39,730 nt of DNA from Paenibacillus sacheonensis (GCF_009909195.1 NZ_JAAAMU010000032.1:1-39730), one strand, 5' to 3'. Positions 7,720 through 15,655 are shown, counted from the stretch's first letter. The notes: generated by a model from the letters alone, not told the origin. Translations and numbers: made by a program.

Positions 7720-9252
7720 TTAGCCTTGGACAAGCGACCGGCCGGTCATTTCTTCCGGCTGCTTGAGACCCGCGAAGTGCAGGATCGTCGGAGCGATGTC
7801 GGCAAGAATGCCGCCTTCGCGCAGCGGACCGACTTGACGGGTCACGATGAACGGAACCGGGTTCGTCGTATGTGCCGTGAACGGACGGCCGTTCGGGTCG
7901 ATGACCATGTCCGCGTTGCCGTGATCGGCCGTGATCAGGCATACGCCGCCTTTGGCCAGCACCGCTTCCACGACTTGTCCGAGGCAGGCATCCGTCGCTT
8001 CGACCGCCTTGATCGTCGGCTCCAGCATGCCGGAGTGGCCGACCATGTCGGGGTTCGCGAAGTTCAGGATGATCACGTCTTGACGGTCGTTCTCGATCTC
8101 GTTGACCGCTGCCGCCGCGACTTCGTATGCGCTCATCTCGGGCTTCAGGTCATACGTCGCGACCTTCGGCGAAGGAATGAGGATGCGCGTCTCGCCCGGC
8201 AGCTCGTGATCGCGGCCGCCGCTGAAGAAGAACGTGACATGCGGGTATTTCTCGGTCTCGGCGATGCGAAGCTGACGCTTGTTGTTCTGCACGAGCACCT
8301 CGCCCAGCGTGTTGTCCAGGTTCTTCGGTTTATACGCGACGAACCCGCCGACCGTTTCGCTGAACAGCGTCAGGCAGACGAAGTACAGGTTCTTCGGCGC
8401 CAGCGGACCGCGGTCGAACCCGCGGAAATCTTCGTTCGTAAAGACTTGCGACAGCTGGATCGCGCGGTCCGGACGGAAGTTGAAGAACACGACCGCGTCT
8501 TCGGATTCCACGGTGCCGACAGGGCTTCCGTCTGCTTTGACGATGACCGAAGGCAGGAAGAATTCGTCGAACACCGATTTCTCGTACGATTCCGTTATGG
8601 CTTGGATCGGATCGGCGTATTGCGGGCCTTCGCCGTATACCATCGCGCGGTACGATTTCTCGACGCGCTCCCAGCGTTTGTCGCGGTCCATGGCATAATA
8701 GCGGCCCTGCAAGGTCGCGATTCGGCCGATGCCGAGCTCTTGGATCTTCGCGATCAGCTGCTCCAGATATCCTTTGCCGCTGTCAGGCGGGACGTCGCGA
8801 CCGTCGAGGAAAGCGTGGATGTAGACGTCGTCCAACCCTTCTTTCTTCGCCAGCTCCAACAGCGCGAACAAATGCGCGATGTGGCTGTGAACGCCGCCGT
8901 CGGACAACAGTCCGTACAGGTGGAGCTTCTTGCCGTTCGTCTTCGCGTGGCGCACGGCGCCGAGCAGCGTCTCGTTGTCGAAGAAATCGCCGTCGCGGAT
9001 GGACTTGCTGATGCGGGTCAAATCCTGATACACGATACGGCCTGCGCCGATGTTCAGGTGTCCCACTTCAGAGTTGCCCATTTGACCATCCGGCAAACCT
9101 ACCGCTTCGCCGCTCGCCGTGAGCGTCGTATGCGGGAATGTCGCCCAATAGCGGTCGTAATTCGGTTTGTTCGCTTGCGCGACCGCATTGCCCGTCACGT
9201 CATTGCGAAGGCCGAAGCCGTCCAAAATGATTAGTGCTACAGGAGCCGTCAT
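7720..9252 (-). CDS. gpmI: 2,3-bisphosphoglycerate-independent phosphoglycerate mutase
   Basis: The enzyme (510 residues) interconverts 3- and 2-phosphoglycerate using two Mn(II) ions and a phosphoserine intermediate; in spore formers its pH-sensitive Mn dependence matters for 3PGA storage. Visible are the alkaline-phosphatase-like metal site ALIILDGFG (D11), the catalytic serine S61 in GQMGNSEVGH, DGRDVPPDSG, and the second metal site TADHGNAD. The frame opens earlier (9297), but the ATG at 9252 lies one base after the tpiA stop, carries GAGG ahead of it and gives the normal N-terminus. Translational coupling to tpiA is likely. Confidence 0.98.
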   Translation of the reverse strand: MTAPVALIILDGFGLRNDVTGNAVAQANKPNYDRYWATFPHTTLTASGEAVGLPDGQMGNSEVGHLNIGAGRIVYQDLTRISKSIRDGDFFDNETLLGAVRHAKTNGKKLHLYGLLSDGGVHSHIAHLFALLELAKKEGLDDVYIHAFLDGRDVPPDSGKGYLEQLIAKIQELGIGRIATLQGRYYAMDRDKRWERVEKSYRAMVYGEGPQYADPIQAITESYEKSVFDEFFLPSVIVKADGSPVGTVESEDAVVFFNFRPDRAIQLSQVFTNEDFRGFDRGPLAPKNLYFVCLTLFSETVGGFVAYKPKNLDNTLGEVLVQNNKRQLRIAETEKYPHVTFFFSGGRDHELPGETRILIPSPKVATYDLKPEMSAYEVAAAAVNEIENDRQDVIILNFANPDMVGHSGMLEPTIKAVEATDACLGQVVEAVLAKGGVCLITADHGNADMVIDPNGRPFTAHTTNPVPFIVTRQVGPLREGGILADIAPTILHFAGLKQPEEMTGRSLVQG

Positions 9253-9253
9253 C

Positions 9254-10006
9254 TTACTTCGCCCCCTCGACAAGCTGAATGAAGGAAGCAGGCTCAAGGC
9301 TCGCTCCGCCTACCAAGGCGCCGTCGATGTTGGATTGTCCCATATATTCGCTAACGTTGTTCGGCTTCACGCTGCCGCCGTATTGAATGCGGACCGCATT
9401 CGCCGTGGCCGCATCGTACAGACCCGCAACGACGCCGCGGATGAACGCGATAACGTCTTCCGCATCCGCGGATGTCGACGATTTGCCCGTTCCGATCGCC
9501 CAGATCGGCTCGTAGGCCACGACGACTTCAGCCGCTTGCGCAGCAGACAGACCTTGAAAAGCCGCTTCCGTCTGCACTTTGCATACGCTCTTCGTTTGCT
9601 CGGCTTCGCGCTCTTCCAGCTTCTCGCCTACGCAGACGATCGGCGTCAGGCCGTGTTTGAAAGCCGCATGCACTTTCTTGTTCACGATCTCGTCCGATTC
9701 CGCGAAGTAAGCGCGGCGCTCGGAGTGGCCGATGATGACGTACTGCACGCCGAGGTCCTTCAGCATGATGCCGCTGATTTCGCCCGTGTATGCGCCATTG
9801 TCCTCGAAGTGGACGTTTTGCGCGCCAATGGCGATCGTCGTGCCTTTCGCCGCTTCTACAAGCGCCGGCAGCGTCGTGAACGGCGCGCAGATGACGGTTT
9901 CGACGCCGTCGACTTCCGCTTTGCCTTTCACGTCCGCGAAGAATGCCGTCGCCTCTGAAACGGTCTTGAACATTTTCCAGTTGCCCGCAATGATCGGTTT
10001 ACGCAT
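9254..10006 (-). CDS. tpiA: Triosephosphate isomerase
   Basis: TpiA (250 residues) interconverts dihydroxyacetone phosphate and glyceraldehyde 3-phosphate. Catalytic residues N9 and K11 lie in AGNWKM, H94 in IIGHSERR, and E166 in AYEPIWAIGTG, the family signature that leads into flexible loop 6. GAAGGAGCG precedes the ATG. It lies 63 bp after pgk and one base before gpmI. Confidence 0.98.
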   Translation of the reverse strand: MRKPIIAGNWKMFKTVSEATAFFADVKGKAEVDGVETVICAPFTTLPALVEAAKGTTIAIGAQNVHFEDNGAYTGEISGIMLKDLGVQYVIIGHSERRAYFAESDEIVNKKVHAAFKHGLTPIVCVGEKLEEREAEQTKSVCKVQTEAAFQGLSAAQAAEVVVAYEPIWAIGTGKSSTSADAEDVIAFIRGVVAGLYDAATANAVRIQYGGSVKPNNVSEYMGQSNIDGALVGGASLEPASFIQLVEGAK

Positions 10007-10069
10007 AGTCGTAATCGCTCCTTCAGCTAACTTGAGTAACTGCTATACTGCTATAAGCCTACTGCAGTC

Positions 10070-11251
10070 TTATTTATCGTTCAAAGCAACAACGCCCGGA
10101 AGCGCTTTGCCTTCCATGAATTCGAGTGATGCGCCGCCGCCAGTGGAGATATGGTTCATCTTGTCAGCCAGGTGGAACTTCTCGGCTGCCGCAGCGGAGT
10201 CGCCGCCGCCGATAACCGTGTAGCCTTCCGTTTCCGCACATGCTTGCGCTACCGCGAGGGTACCGTGCGAGAACGGTTCGATTTCGAATACGCCCATCGG
10301 TCCGTTCCAAACGACCAGCTTGGAATTTTTGATGACGTCCGCGTAGAGTTCGCGCGTTTTCGGTCCGATGTCGATGCCTTCCCAGTCGGCAGGGATGCCG
10401 TCAACGTCGACGATTCTTGTGTTGGCGTCCGCGCTGAAGTCGTCCGTTACGACGATATCGACCGGCAGCAGGAACTGCTTGCCTTGTTCCTTCGCCTTGT
10501 TGATGAATTCCAAAGCCAGGTCCAGCTTGGAGTTATCGCACAGCGATTTGCCGATTTCGTAGCCTTGGGCCTTGAAGAACGTGTAGGACAGGCCGCCGCC
10601 GATGATGACATTGTCCGCGATCTCGATCATTTTATTGATGACGTCGATTTTGTCCTTCACTTTGGAGCCGCCGACGATCGCCGTGAACGGACGCTCGGGA
10701 TTGAGCAGCGCTTTGCCCAGTACGTCCAGCTCTTTCTCCATCAAGAGGCCGGATACTGCCGGCAGGAAGTGAGCGATGCCTTCCGTCGACGCGTGAGCGC
10801 GGTGAGCGGCGCCGAATGCGTCATTGACGAACAAGTCGGCCAGCTCGGCAAAAGCTTTCGCCAATTCCGGGTCGTTCTTCTCTTCGCCCTCGTAGAAACG
10901 AACGTTCTCGAGCAAGAGCACTTCGCCTTCCTTCAGGTCGGCTACTTGGGCCTTAACAGCTTCGCCGATCGCTTCGTCGGCTTTCGCGACCGGCTTGCCC
11001 AGCAGCTCGGACAGACGCTCGCCGGCTTTCGTCAAACGCAACTCTTCCACGACTTGACCTTTAGGACGGCCCATGTGGCTCGCAAGAATGACCTTCGCGC
11101 CGTTCTCGATCAGGTACTTGATGGTCGGAAGCGTCTCGCGGATCCGCGTATCGTCCGTAATCGCTCCGTTCTCCATCGGTACGTTAAAATCCACACGAAC
11201 AAAGACACGCTTGCCTGCCACTTCAACGTTGCGTACACTTTTCTTGTTCAT
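10070..11251 (-). CDS. pgk: Phosphoglycerate kinase
   Basis: Pgk (393 residues) transfers the 1-phosphate of 1,3-bisphosphoglycerate to ADP, the first ATP-yielding step of glycolysis. Motifs are RVDFNVPM near residue 20, the hinge-side FVNDAFGAAHRAHAS, the nucleotide loop GGGDSAAAAEKF and the C-terminal HISTGGGASLEFMEG. The ribosome site GGGAGG precedes the ATG. It is separated from gap by a 534-bp spacer full of repeats and hairpins, unlike the compact spacing of the genes that follow. Confidence 0.98.
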   Translation of the reverse strand: MNKKSVRNVEVAGKRVFVRVDFNVPMENGAITDDTRIRETLPTIKYLIENGAKVILASHMGRPKGQVVEELRLTKAGERLSELLGKPVAKADEAIGEAVKAQVADLKEGEVLLLENVRFYEGEEKNDPELAKAFAELADLFVNDAFGAAHRAHASTEGIAHFLPAVSGLLMEKELDVLGKALLNPERPFTAIVGGSKVKDKIDVINKMIEIADNVIIGGGLSYTFFKAQGYEIGKSLCDNSKLDLALEFINKAKEQGKQFLLPVDIVVTDDFSADANTRIVDVDGIPADWEGIDIGPKTRELYADVIKNSKLVVWNGPMGVFEIEPFSHGTLAVAQACAETEGYTVIGGGDSAAAAEKFHLADKMNHISTGGGASLEFMEGKALPGVVALNDK

Positions 11252-11381
11252 TAGCAGTAGTCCTCCCGAGTACCCACGCCGCCGAAAGGCGGAAAAAAGG
11301 TCGAAGTTTATTTAAATTCTCCACGCTATCCATCCCGCTCTCTAGCGGGTCTATTTCTCTATGTGTAAGTGGCGCTTGAAA

Positions 11382-11489
11382 GCGCCATGCTCTACGAAAG
11401 CGATGCCGCAGGCCCATGCTCTACAAAAGTGGTGCCGCAGGCGCCATGCTCTACGAAAGTGGTGCCGCAGGCACCATGCCCCTGCCAGG
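11382..11489. repeat. Tandem repeat, about 30-bp unit, three copies plus a remnant
   Basis: Units at 11382-11411, 11412-11440 and 11441-11470 share the pattern CATGCTCTACGAAAG then TGCCGCAGG with one to three differences; a fourth, degenerate start follows at 11471. There are no spacers, so it is not a CRISPR array. Confidence 0.85.
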
Positions 11490-11502
11490 TTCCAGCAGGG
11501 AA

Positions 11503-11665
11503 CCGCCATACGCCCTTCCAAGCATCAGCGAAGCGCCGATGCGGCTTCTCGGCCTCTCAGAATCACCCGAAAGTCTCTTGACCTTCCAGTCCCCCGGGAG
11601 CGCCAAAATGGAAGCTTACGCCCCCGCGGAGCCCCGCAGGGCGGAGCAACAAGGGCGTATGGCGG
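11503..11665. repeat. 15-bp inverted repeat bounding a 163-bp segment
   Basis: CCGCCATACGCCCTT (11503-11517) and its exact reverse complement (11651-11665) enclose 133 bp without a gene. This could be the ends of a small non-autonomous element or a long-range RNA stem. No target-site duplication is evident. Confidence 0.6.
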
Positions 11666-11681
11666 GCCCCCATAAACCACC

Positions 11682-11712
11682 GCGAAGGAGCTGCAACAGG
11701 CAGCTCCTTCGC
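11682..11712. repeat. Perfect 13-bp stem-loop
   Basis: GCGAAGGAGCTGC pairs perfectly with GCAGCTCCTTCGC around AACAG. No T-run follows on either strand, so it is more likely an RNA stability or processing stem than a terminator. Confidence 0.75.
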
Positions 11713-11747
11713 CAAACGTCGGGTGTCCAGAGGGGGACCCTTGGAAT

Positions 11748-11764
11748 CCCCCTTACAAAGGGGG
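11748..11764. repeat. Strong stem-loop just after gap
   Basis: CCCCCTT-ACA-AAGGGGG lies 21 bp past the gap stop codon. It has no T-run and may protect the 3' end of a processed gap transcript. Confidence 0.6.
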
Positions 11765-11785
11765 ACTTAGGGGGATGATTCCCTC

Positions 11786-12790
11786 TTACAGACCTTTCGA
11801 CGCGATGTATGCAGCTAGGTCAACGACGCGGTTGGAGTAGCCCCACTCGTTATCGTACCAGGAAATGACTTTTACCATGTTGCCTTCAACGACCATCGTC
11901 GACAGCGCGTCGATCGTGGAGGAAGCAGGATCGTGGTTGTAGTCGCTCGATACAAGCGGCTCTTCGGAGTAGTTCAAGATGCCTTTAAGGGAAGTTTCGG
12001 AAGCGTCTTTCAGCGCTGCGTTTACTTCTTCGACCGTAACGTTAACTTTCAATTCGGCAACCAGGTCGGTTACGGAAACGTTAGGCGTAGGTACGCGCAT
12101 AGCCATGCCGTTCAATTTGCCTTTCAGCTCAGGCAGTACAAGGGATACCGCTTTTGCAGCGCCTGTCGAAGAAGGAATGATGTTTTCTGCGGCAGCGCGA
12201 GCACGGCGCAGGTCTTTATGCGGAACGTCAAGTACGGATTGATCGTTCGTGTACGAGTGAATCGTCGTCATCATGCCTTTTACGATACCGAATTTGTCGT
12301 TCAGCACTTTTGCGAACGGAGCCAGGCAGTTCGTCGTGCAAGATGCGTTAGAGATAATCGTGTGGGAAGCCGCATCGTATTTCTCTTCGTTAACGCCCAT
12401 TACGATCGTGATGTCTTCGTTGGAAGCAGGTGCGGAGATGATGACTTTCTTCGCGCCGCCTTTCAAGTGAAGCTCGGCTTTTTCTTTCGCCGTGAAAATA
12501 CCCGTGGATTCAACGACGATCTCGGCGCCTACGGATGCCCAAGGAAGGTTCTCAGGGTTGCGTTCAGCAAAAACTTTGATTTCGCGGCCGTTTACGATCA
12601 GCGCGCCTTCTTTAGCTTCAACCGTGCCGTCAAGCTTGCCGTGCGTCGTGTCATATTTAAGAAGGTGAGCCAGCGTGTTCGTGTCCGTCAGATCGTTTAC
12701 TGCGACGATTTGCACATCCGGGTTGTTCAATGCTGCGCGGAATACGTTACGACCGATACGACCAAATCCGTTAATACCAACTTTTACCAT
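11786..12790 (-). CDS. gap: Glyceraldehyde-3-phosphate dehydrogenase, glycolytic type
   Basis: The enzyme (334 residues) oxidises and phosphorylates glyceraldehyde 3-phosphate with NAD. The Rossmann start is VKVGINGFGRIGR; D33 in VNDLTD favours NAD and so the catabolic GapA type. The nucleophile C151 is in SNASCTTNCLAPF. TAGGAGG lies ahead of the ATG. It follows cggR by 86 bp, as in Bacillus where the cggR-gapA messenger is cleaved to raise gap expression. The structured spacer downstream could serve the same purpose here; that is inference. Confidence 0.98.
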   Translation of the reverse strand: MVKVGINGFGRIGRNVFRAALNNPDVQIVAVNDLTDTNTLAHLLKYDTTHGKLDGTVEAKEGALIVNGREIKVFAERNPENLPWASVGAEIVVESTGIFTAKEKAELHLKGGAKKVIISAPASNEDITIVMGVNEEKYDAASHTIISNASCTTNCLAPFAKVLNDKFGIVKGMMTTIHSYTNDQSVLDVPHKDLRRARAAAENIIPSSTGAAKAVSLVLPELKGKLNGMAMRVPTPNVSVTDLVAELKVNVTVEEVNAALKDASETSLKGILNYSEEPLVSSDYNHDPASSTIDALSTMVVEGNMVKVISWYDNEWGYSNRVVDLAAYIASKGL

Positions 12791-12876
12791 TTTTGTTTCC
12801 TCCTAGACATGATTTCATTTATCTCAAGACGATAGTCCGAAAGGCCGGCGGGCCGTCCGAGTCGTCAAGATCACAT

Positions 12877-13929
12877 TCATACATTGCTTAACTCCTTGTC
12901 GATGATCGCCGCAATCTCGAGTGCAGCCGATTCATCCGTAACCAGTACGTCATCATGGCCGAAACGCATAACGGCCGCGATAGCCTCGCCTTTACTCCGT
13001 CCGCCCGCAATTGCGATAACGACCTCCGTATCCATGATGTCTTCCAGCCGCAAGCCTGCGGTGAGCATCTTATGGACGACGGCGCCGTTCCGGTCGAAAT
13101 AATAACCGAACGACTCCGCAAGCGCGCCTTCCGCTTTCATGGCTTCCACGACCGTGTCGTCCACGCGTCTGCGCCGGGCCATGACCATAGCGTCCCCGAT
13201 GCCGTGAATGACGATGCGGGCGCTGCGGATCACTTCGACGATCTCGCGCACGTTGGGCTCCTGCATTAAGGAGGTGTATGCTTCTTCGCCTAAATGATCA
13301 GGCACGTGAAGCATTCGGTACTGCGCGCCCGTTCGCTTCGCCATGGTGGAAGCGATCGTGTTCGCCTGGTAATCCAGGCTCTCGCCCAAACCGCCGCGCG
13401 CCGGAACGAACAAATTCCCTTTCAGCGGCGTTTGGGACGACAATTGATTCGCCACCTGGGCAAGCGTCGATCCGCCGGTTACGGCGACGACATCGCTGTT
13501 GCCCATGGCTTTAGCAAGCACGGCGCAGCCGGCTCTGCCAAGTTCTCGTCTTGTAACAAGCGACTCATCGGAATCCCCCGAAACGATGACCACTTGCTGC
13601 AAGCCGAAATACTTGCGAATCTTCTCCTCCAGCTCGGATAAGCCGAACATCGCTTTGTAGAGCGGCTCCATCTCTTCCAGCAGACGTTTGCCAGCTTCGC
13701 TGATTCGCATGCCCGCGGCATCGATGATGAGCAGCTCCTGCGCCTTCAAGAAATCCGTCTCCGCGCGGAGTACCCGTTCCGTCATCTCCAATGAAGTGGC
13801 AAGCGAACGCCGTCCGATCATATCCGAGAGCATGACCTGGCGTAAAATGAGGTACCGCTTGCGCATGACGACAAGCAAGTCCGGCAGAAGCTGTTGTTGT
13901 ATAGCGATGAGCGCGTGCACGTTCAACAT
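12877..13929 (-). CDS. cggR: Central glycolytic genes regulator CggR (SorC family)
   Basis: CggR represses the gap operon and in Bacillus is released by fructose 1,6-bisphosphate. The product aligns with Bacillus CggR throughout: QQQLLPDLLVVMRKRYLILR and IGRRSLATSLEMTERVLRAE form the N-terminal winged HTH. The C-terminal sugar-binding domain has IVSGDSDES, AVTGGSTLA, LFVPARGGLGE, MVHGIGDA-like and AIAGGRSKGEAIAA. The frame opens at 13989, but AGGAG lies just upstream of ATG 13929 and TTG 13926; the TTG has the better spacing (6 versus 3 bases), so the exact start is open by one codon. Its operator and promoter lie directly upstream. Confidence 0.95.
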   Translation of the reverse strand: MLNVHALIAIQQQLLPDLLVVMRKRYLILRQVMLSDMIGRRSLATSLEMTERVLRAETDFLKAQELLIIDAAGMRISEAGKRLLEEMEPLYKAMFGLSELEEKIRKYFGLQQVVIVSGDSDESLVTRRELGRAGCAVLAKAMGNSDVVAVTGGSTLAQVANQLSSQTPLKGNLFVPARGGLGESLDYQANTIASTMAKRTGAQYRMLHVPDHLGEEAYTSLMQEPNVREIVEVIRSARIVIHGIGDAMVMARRRRVDDTVVEAMKAEGALAESFGYYFDRNGAVVHKMLTAGLRLEDIMDTEVVIAIAGGRSKGEAIAAVMRFGHDDVLVTDESAALEIAAIIDKELSNV

Positions 13930-13984
13930 CCACTCCTGTTGCAGAAGAGCTGGGCCAATCCGTTGGGAGCTTGCGATTATGATG

Positions 13985-14020
13985 GACATAAAATGTCCCG
14001 CATGATCGTTTTAAGTCCCA
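13985..14020 (-). promoter_or_regulatory. Bipartite CggR operator
   Basis: On the minus strand the order is TGGGAC-N6-CGAT-N4-CGGGAC-N6-TGTC. This fits the Bacillus subtilis consensus CGGGAC-N6-TGTC-N4-CGGGAC-N6-TGTC, with exact spacing, a perfect downstream half and a diverged upstream half. It sits just downstream of the promoter, a roadblock position, and indicates autoregulation of the cggR-gap operon. Confidence 0.88.
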
Positions 14021-14025
14021 CCACT

Positions 14026-14054
14026 ATTGTAACCCATCCGGTTGGAGGGGGCAA
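14026..14054 (-). promoter_or_regulatory. SigA promoter of the cggR-gap-pgk-tpiA-gpmI-eno operon
   Basis: TTGCCC and TACAAT are separated by 17 bp on the minus strand, and the CggR operator begins 5 bp after the -10 element. Confidence 0.8.
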
Positions 14055-14119
14055 GGCCGGTTTGTCGTTTGAAAACGATTACCGTCACGATTTGAACAAA
14101 TTTATTTTATGGCATGGCC

Positions 14120-14148
14120 TTGCTTTTCCGCTGGGGATCCCCTATAAT
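14120..14148 (+). promoter_or_regulatory. Promoter of tRNA-Arg
   Basis: TTGCTT, 17 bp, TATAAT, ending 18 bp before the tRNA. Confidence 0.7.
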
Positions 14149-14166
14149 CATATTTACTGTCACTGT

Positions 14167-14241
14167 GCGCCCGTGGTCCAATGGATATGACGTAGGCCTC
14201 CGGAGCCTGAGATCGAGGTTCAATTCCTCGCGGGCGCGCCA
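14167..14241 (+). tRNA. tRNA-Arg (anticodon CCG)
   Basis: The acceptor GCGCCCG pairs with CGGGCGC, the anticodon loop is CTCCGGA, the T loop is GGTTCAATTCC, and CCA is encoded. It reads codon CGG, which is useful in a GC-rich genome. It is flanked by its own promoter and terminator. Confidence 0.95.
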
Positions 14242-14276
14242 ATTACCTTTTGAACATCAATAACCTGATTATATCG

Positions 14277-14306
14277 AGGACTTCCGTTCATTCGGAGGTC
14301 CTTTTT
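14277..14306 (+). terminator. Terminator after tRNA-Arg
   Basis: AGGACTTCCG pairs with CGGAGGTCCT (one G-T pair) around a 6-base loop, followed by TTTTT. Confidence 0.85.
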
Positions 14307-14400
14307 GTTTGCCTAAGCCCCTTGCCACCTCAATCAGCATCTCCAATTCCAACGCAATGTAACCTTGCAGCCGTACGGTTTTCAAGCGTTCCGCTCATAA

Positions 14401-14417
14401 TTTGACCTTCTTTGACT
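14401..14417 (+). promoter_or_regulatory. CtsR operator overlapping the clpP -35
   Basis: TTTGACCTTCTTTGACT is the exact reverse complement of the CtsR heptad pair (A/G)GTCAAA-NAN-(A/G)GTCAAA. Its right half contains the -35 hexamer, so bound CtsR would block polymerase and release it on heat shock. Confidence 0.88.
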
Positions 14418-14440
14418 TTTGCGTTTTAATCCGTTATGAT
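14412..14440 (+). promoter_or_regulatory. SigA promoter of clpP
   Basis: TTGACT and TATGAT are separated by 17 bp; the start codon follows 54 bp later. Confidence 0.85.
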
Positions 14441-14493
14441 GTGTTTACACGCATTAATCAACACCACCATTTTCGCTTTAGGAGGGAATTACG

Positions 14494-15084
14494 ATGGAAT
14501 CGATGAATTTCGTACCCATGGTTATTGAGCAGAACAACCGAGGAGAGCGCGCTTACGACATCTACTCCCGTTTGCTGAAGGATCGGATTGTATTCCTCGG
14601 CACGCCTGTCAATGACATGGTCGCTAACTCCATTATCGCGCAGCTGCTGTTCCTGGCGGCAGATGATCCCGATAAAGACATCTCGATTTATATTAATAGT
14701 CCTGGCGGTTCCGTCTCTGCAGGCCTCGCTATTTTCGATACCATGAATTTCATTAAACCCGAGGTCTCGACGATCTGCGTCGGCATGGCCGCATCCATGG
14801 GCGCTTTCCTGCTTGCGGCAGGCGCCAAAGGCAAGCGTTACGCGCTCCCCAACAGCGAAGTCATGATTCACCAGCCGCTCGGCGGCGCGCAAGGCCAGGC
14901 CAGCGACATCGAGATCCGCGCGAAGCATATCCTCAAGACGCGCGATACGCTGAACCGCATTCTCGTGGAACGCACCGGACAGTCACTGGAGAAAATCGAA
15001 CGCGACACCGACCGCGATTACTTCATGTCCGCTGCCGAAGCTGCGGCATACGGCCTGGTTGATAAGGTCATCGAGAAACTATAA
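14494..15084 (+). CDS. clpP: ATP-dependent Clp protease proteolytic subunit
   Basis: ClpP (196 residues) forms the tetradecameric peptidase barrel that works with ClpC, ClpX or ClpE ATPases in protein quality control, competence and sporulation. The Ser-His-Asp triad is visible: S101 in GMAASMGAF, H126 in VMIHQPLGG, and D175 in DTDRDYFM. The oligomer loop INSPGGSV is intact. TAGGAGGG precedes the ATG. It is a single-gene unit with a CtsR box, a SigA promoter and its own terminator. Confidence 0.98.
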   Translation: MESMNFVPMVIEQNNRGERAYDIYSRLLKDRIVFLGTPVNDMVANSIIAQLLFLAADDPDKDISIYINSPGGSVSAGLAIFDTMNFIKPEVSTICVGMAASMGAFLLAAGAKGKRYALPNSEVMIHQPLGGAQGQASDIEIRAKHILKTRDTLNRILVERTGQSLEKIERDTDRDYFMSAAEAAAYGLVDKVIEKL

Positions 15085-15117
15085 AGGTTCCGTACCTGCG
15101 TCACCGCAATTCCAGTC

Positions 15118-15156
15118 AAAGAGCGTTCTTCCCGCCAAGGAGGAACGCTCTTTTAT
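15118..15156 (+). terminator. Terminator of clpP
   Basis: AAAGAGCGTTC pairs with GAACGCTCTTT, followed by TTTAT. Confidence 0.85.
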
Positions 15157-15328
15157 TTCATAGCTCCGATATTCAGGATCACAGATCCGCTCGTTTGTCA
15201 ACAACTTTTCAACCTGCCGAACGGTTAAGGACGTTGCCTTCAAATCATGTTAATATGTACTAAATGATTCCAGTTTCAACTTGATTTAGGCTACTGTTCG
15301 GAAATCTATAAAACGGAGTTGCACACGT

Positions 15329-15655
15329 ATGAAACTTACGAACCCATTCGCAAGTGTGCGAAATTTCATTCGATCCACTCACCCAGGCAGCAATGCATAT
15401 ACGCCATACGCACCAACGTTCGAACCGAATTTCCAGCACGCTTCCGATGACGAACCCGATACGCATAACTTGTTTCTGCCGATGCAGGACAGGTCGCTGC
15501 TGCTGCGCCCGCTCAGTGATTCCCACTTGATCGAAGTGTATCACGAGGCCAAGGCCATGCAGCTTTCCGAAGAGTTCATCGGGTTAATCGAGCATGCGCT
15601 CGAGCAGCGCGGACTGAGCAGTCACTTGAATGACGACCACAAATCCTTAGCTTAA
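15329..15655 (+). CDS. sda: Sda-like sporulation kinase inhibitor with N-terminal extension
   Basis: The 108-residue product ends in a clear Sda domain (residues 60-100): LSDSHLIEVYHEAKAM then QLSEEFIGLIEHALEQRG, the two-helix hairpin by which Sda blocks the sporulation kinase KinA. L79 and F83 correspond to L21 and F25 of Bacillus Sda, known contact residues. Bacillus Sda is about 46 residues; here about 57 further residues precede it, rich in Pro, Asn, Thr and acids, with no signal peptide or known domain. The start at 15329 has a modest CGGAG 10 bases upstream; the only internal candidate, M52, has no ribosome site. It is monocistronic with a strong terminator. The Sda domain is firm; the extension depends on the start choice. 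Confidence 0.8.
   Translation: MKLTNPFASVRNFIRSTHPGSNAYTPYAPTFEPNFQHASDDEPDTHNLFLPMQDRSLLLRPLSDSHLIEVYHEAKAMQLSEEFIGLIEHALEQRGLSSHLNDDHKSLA

Larger units (their letters stand above)
11252..11785 (-). other. 534-bp noncoding spacer between gap and pgk
   Basis: No gene is supported here; plus-strand frames of 70-120 codons are driven by GC-rich repeats and lack ribosome sites or family features. The stretch holds, in plus coordinates, a hairpin CCGCC-GAAA-GGCGG (11278-11291), CCCGCT-CTCT-AGCGGG (11334-11349), GGCGCT-TGAA-AGCGCC (11371-11386), a tandem repeat, a 15-bp inverted repeat and two strong stems listed separately. As the operon reads through it on the minus strand, it is probably transcribed. 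Confidence 0.7.

Noticed and set aside
5947..9234. A plus-strand open frame of 1095 codons
   Set aside because: It lies antisense to eno and gpmI, which are certain; its translation is rich in Arg, Val and Asp without family features, as expected from the reverse of GC-rich coding DNA.
11382..11489. CRISPR-like array
   Set aside because: The units abut directly, with no spacers, and there are only three copies; no cas genes are present.
11682..11764. Rho-independent terminator of gap
   Set aside because: The stems are strong but no T-run follows on the minus strand, and pgk has no clear promoter of its own.
11361..11778. Overlapping plus-strand frames of 70 to 120 codons
   Set aside because: Their sequence follows the tandem DNA repeats and GC-rich hairpins; there is no ribosome site and they end at gap.
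15170..15328. DnaA boxes upstream of the sda-like gene, as in Bacillus
   Set aside because: The nearest match, TTGTCAACA, differs from TTATCCACA at three positions; I could not support a DnaA-regulated promoter.
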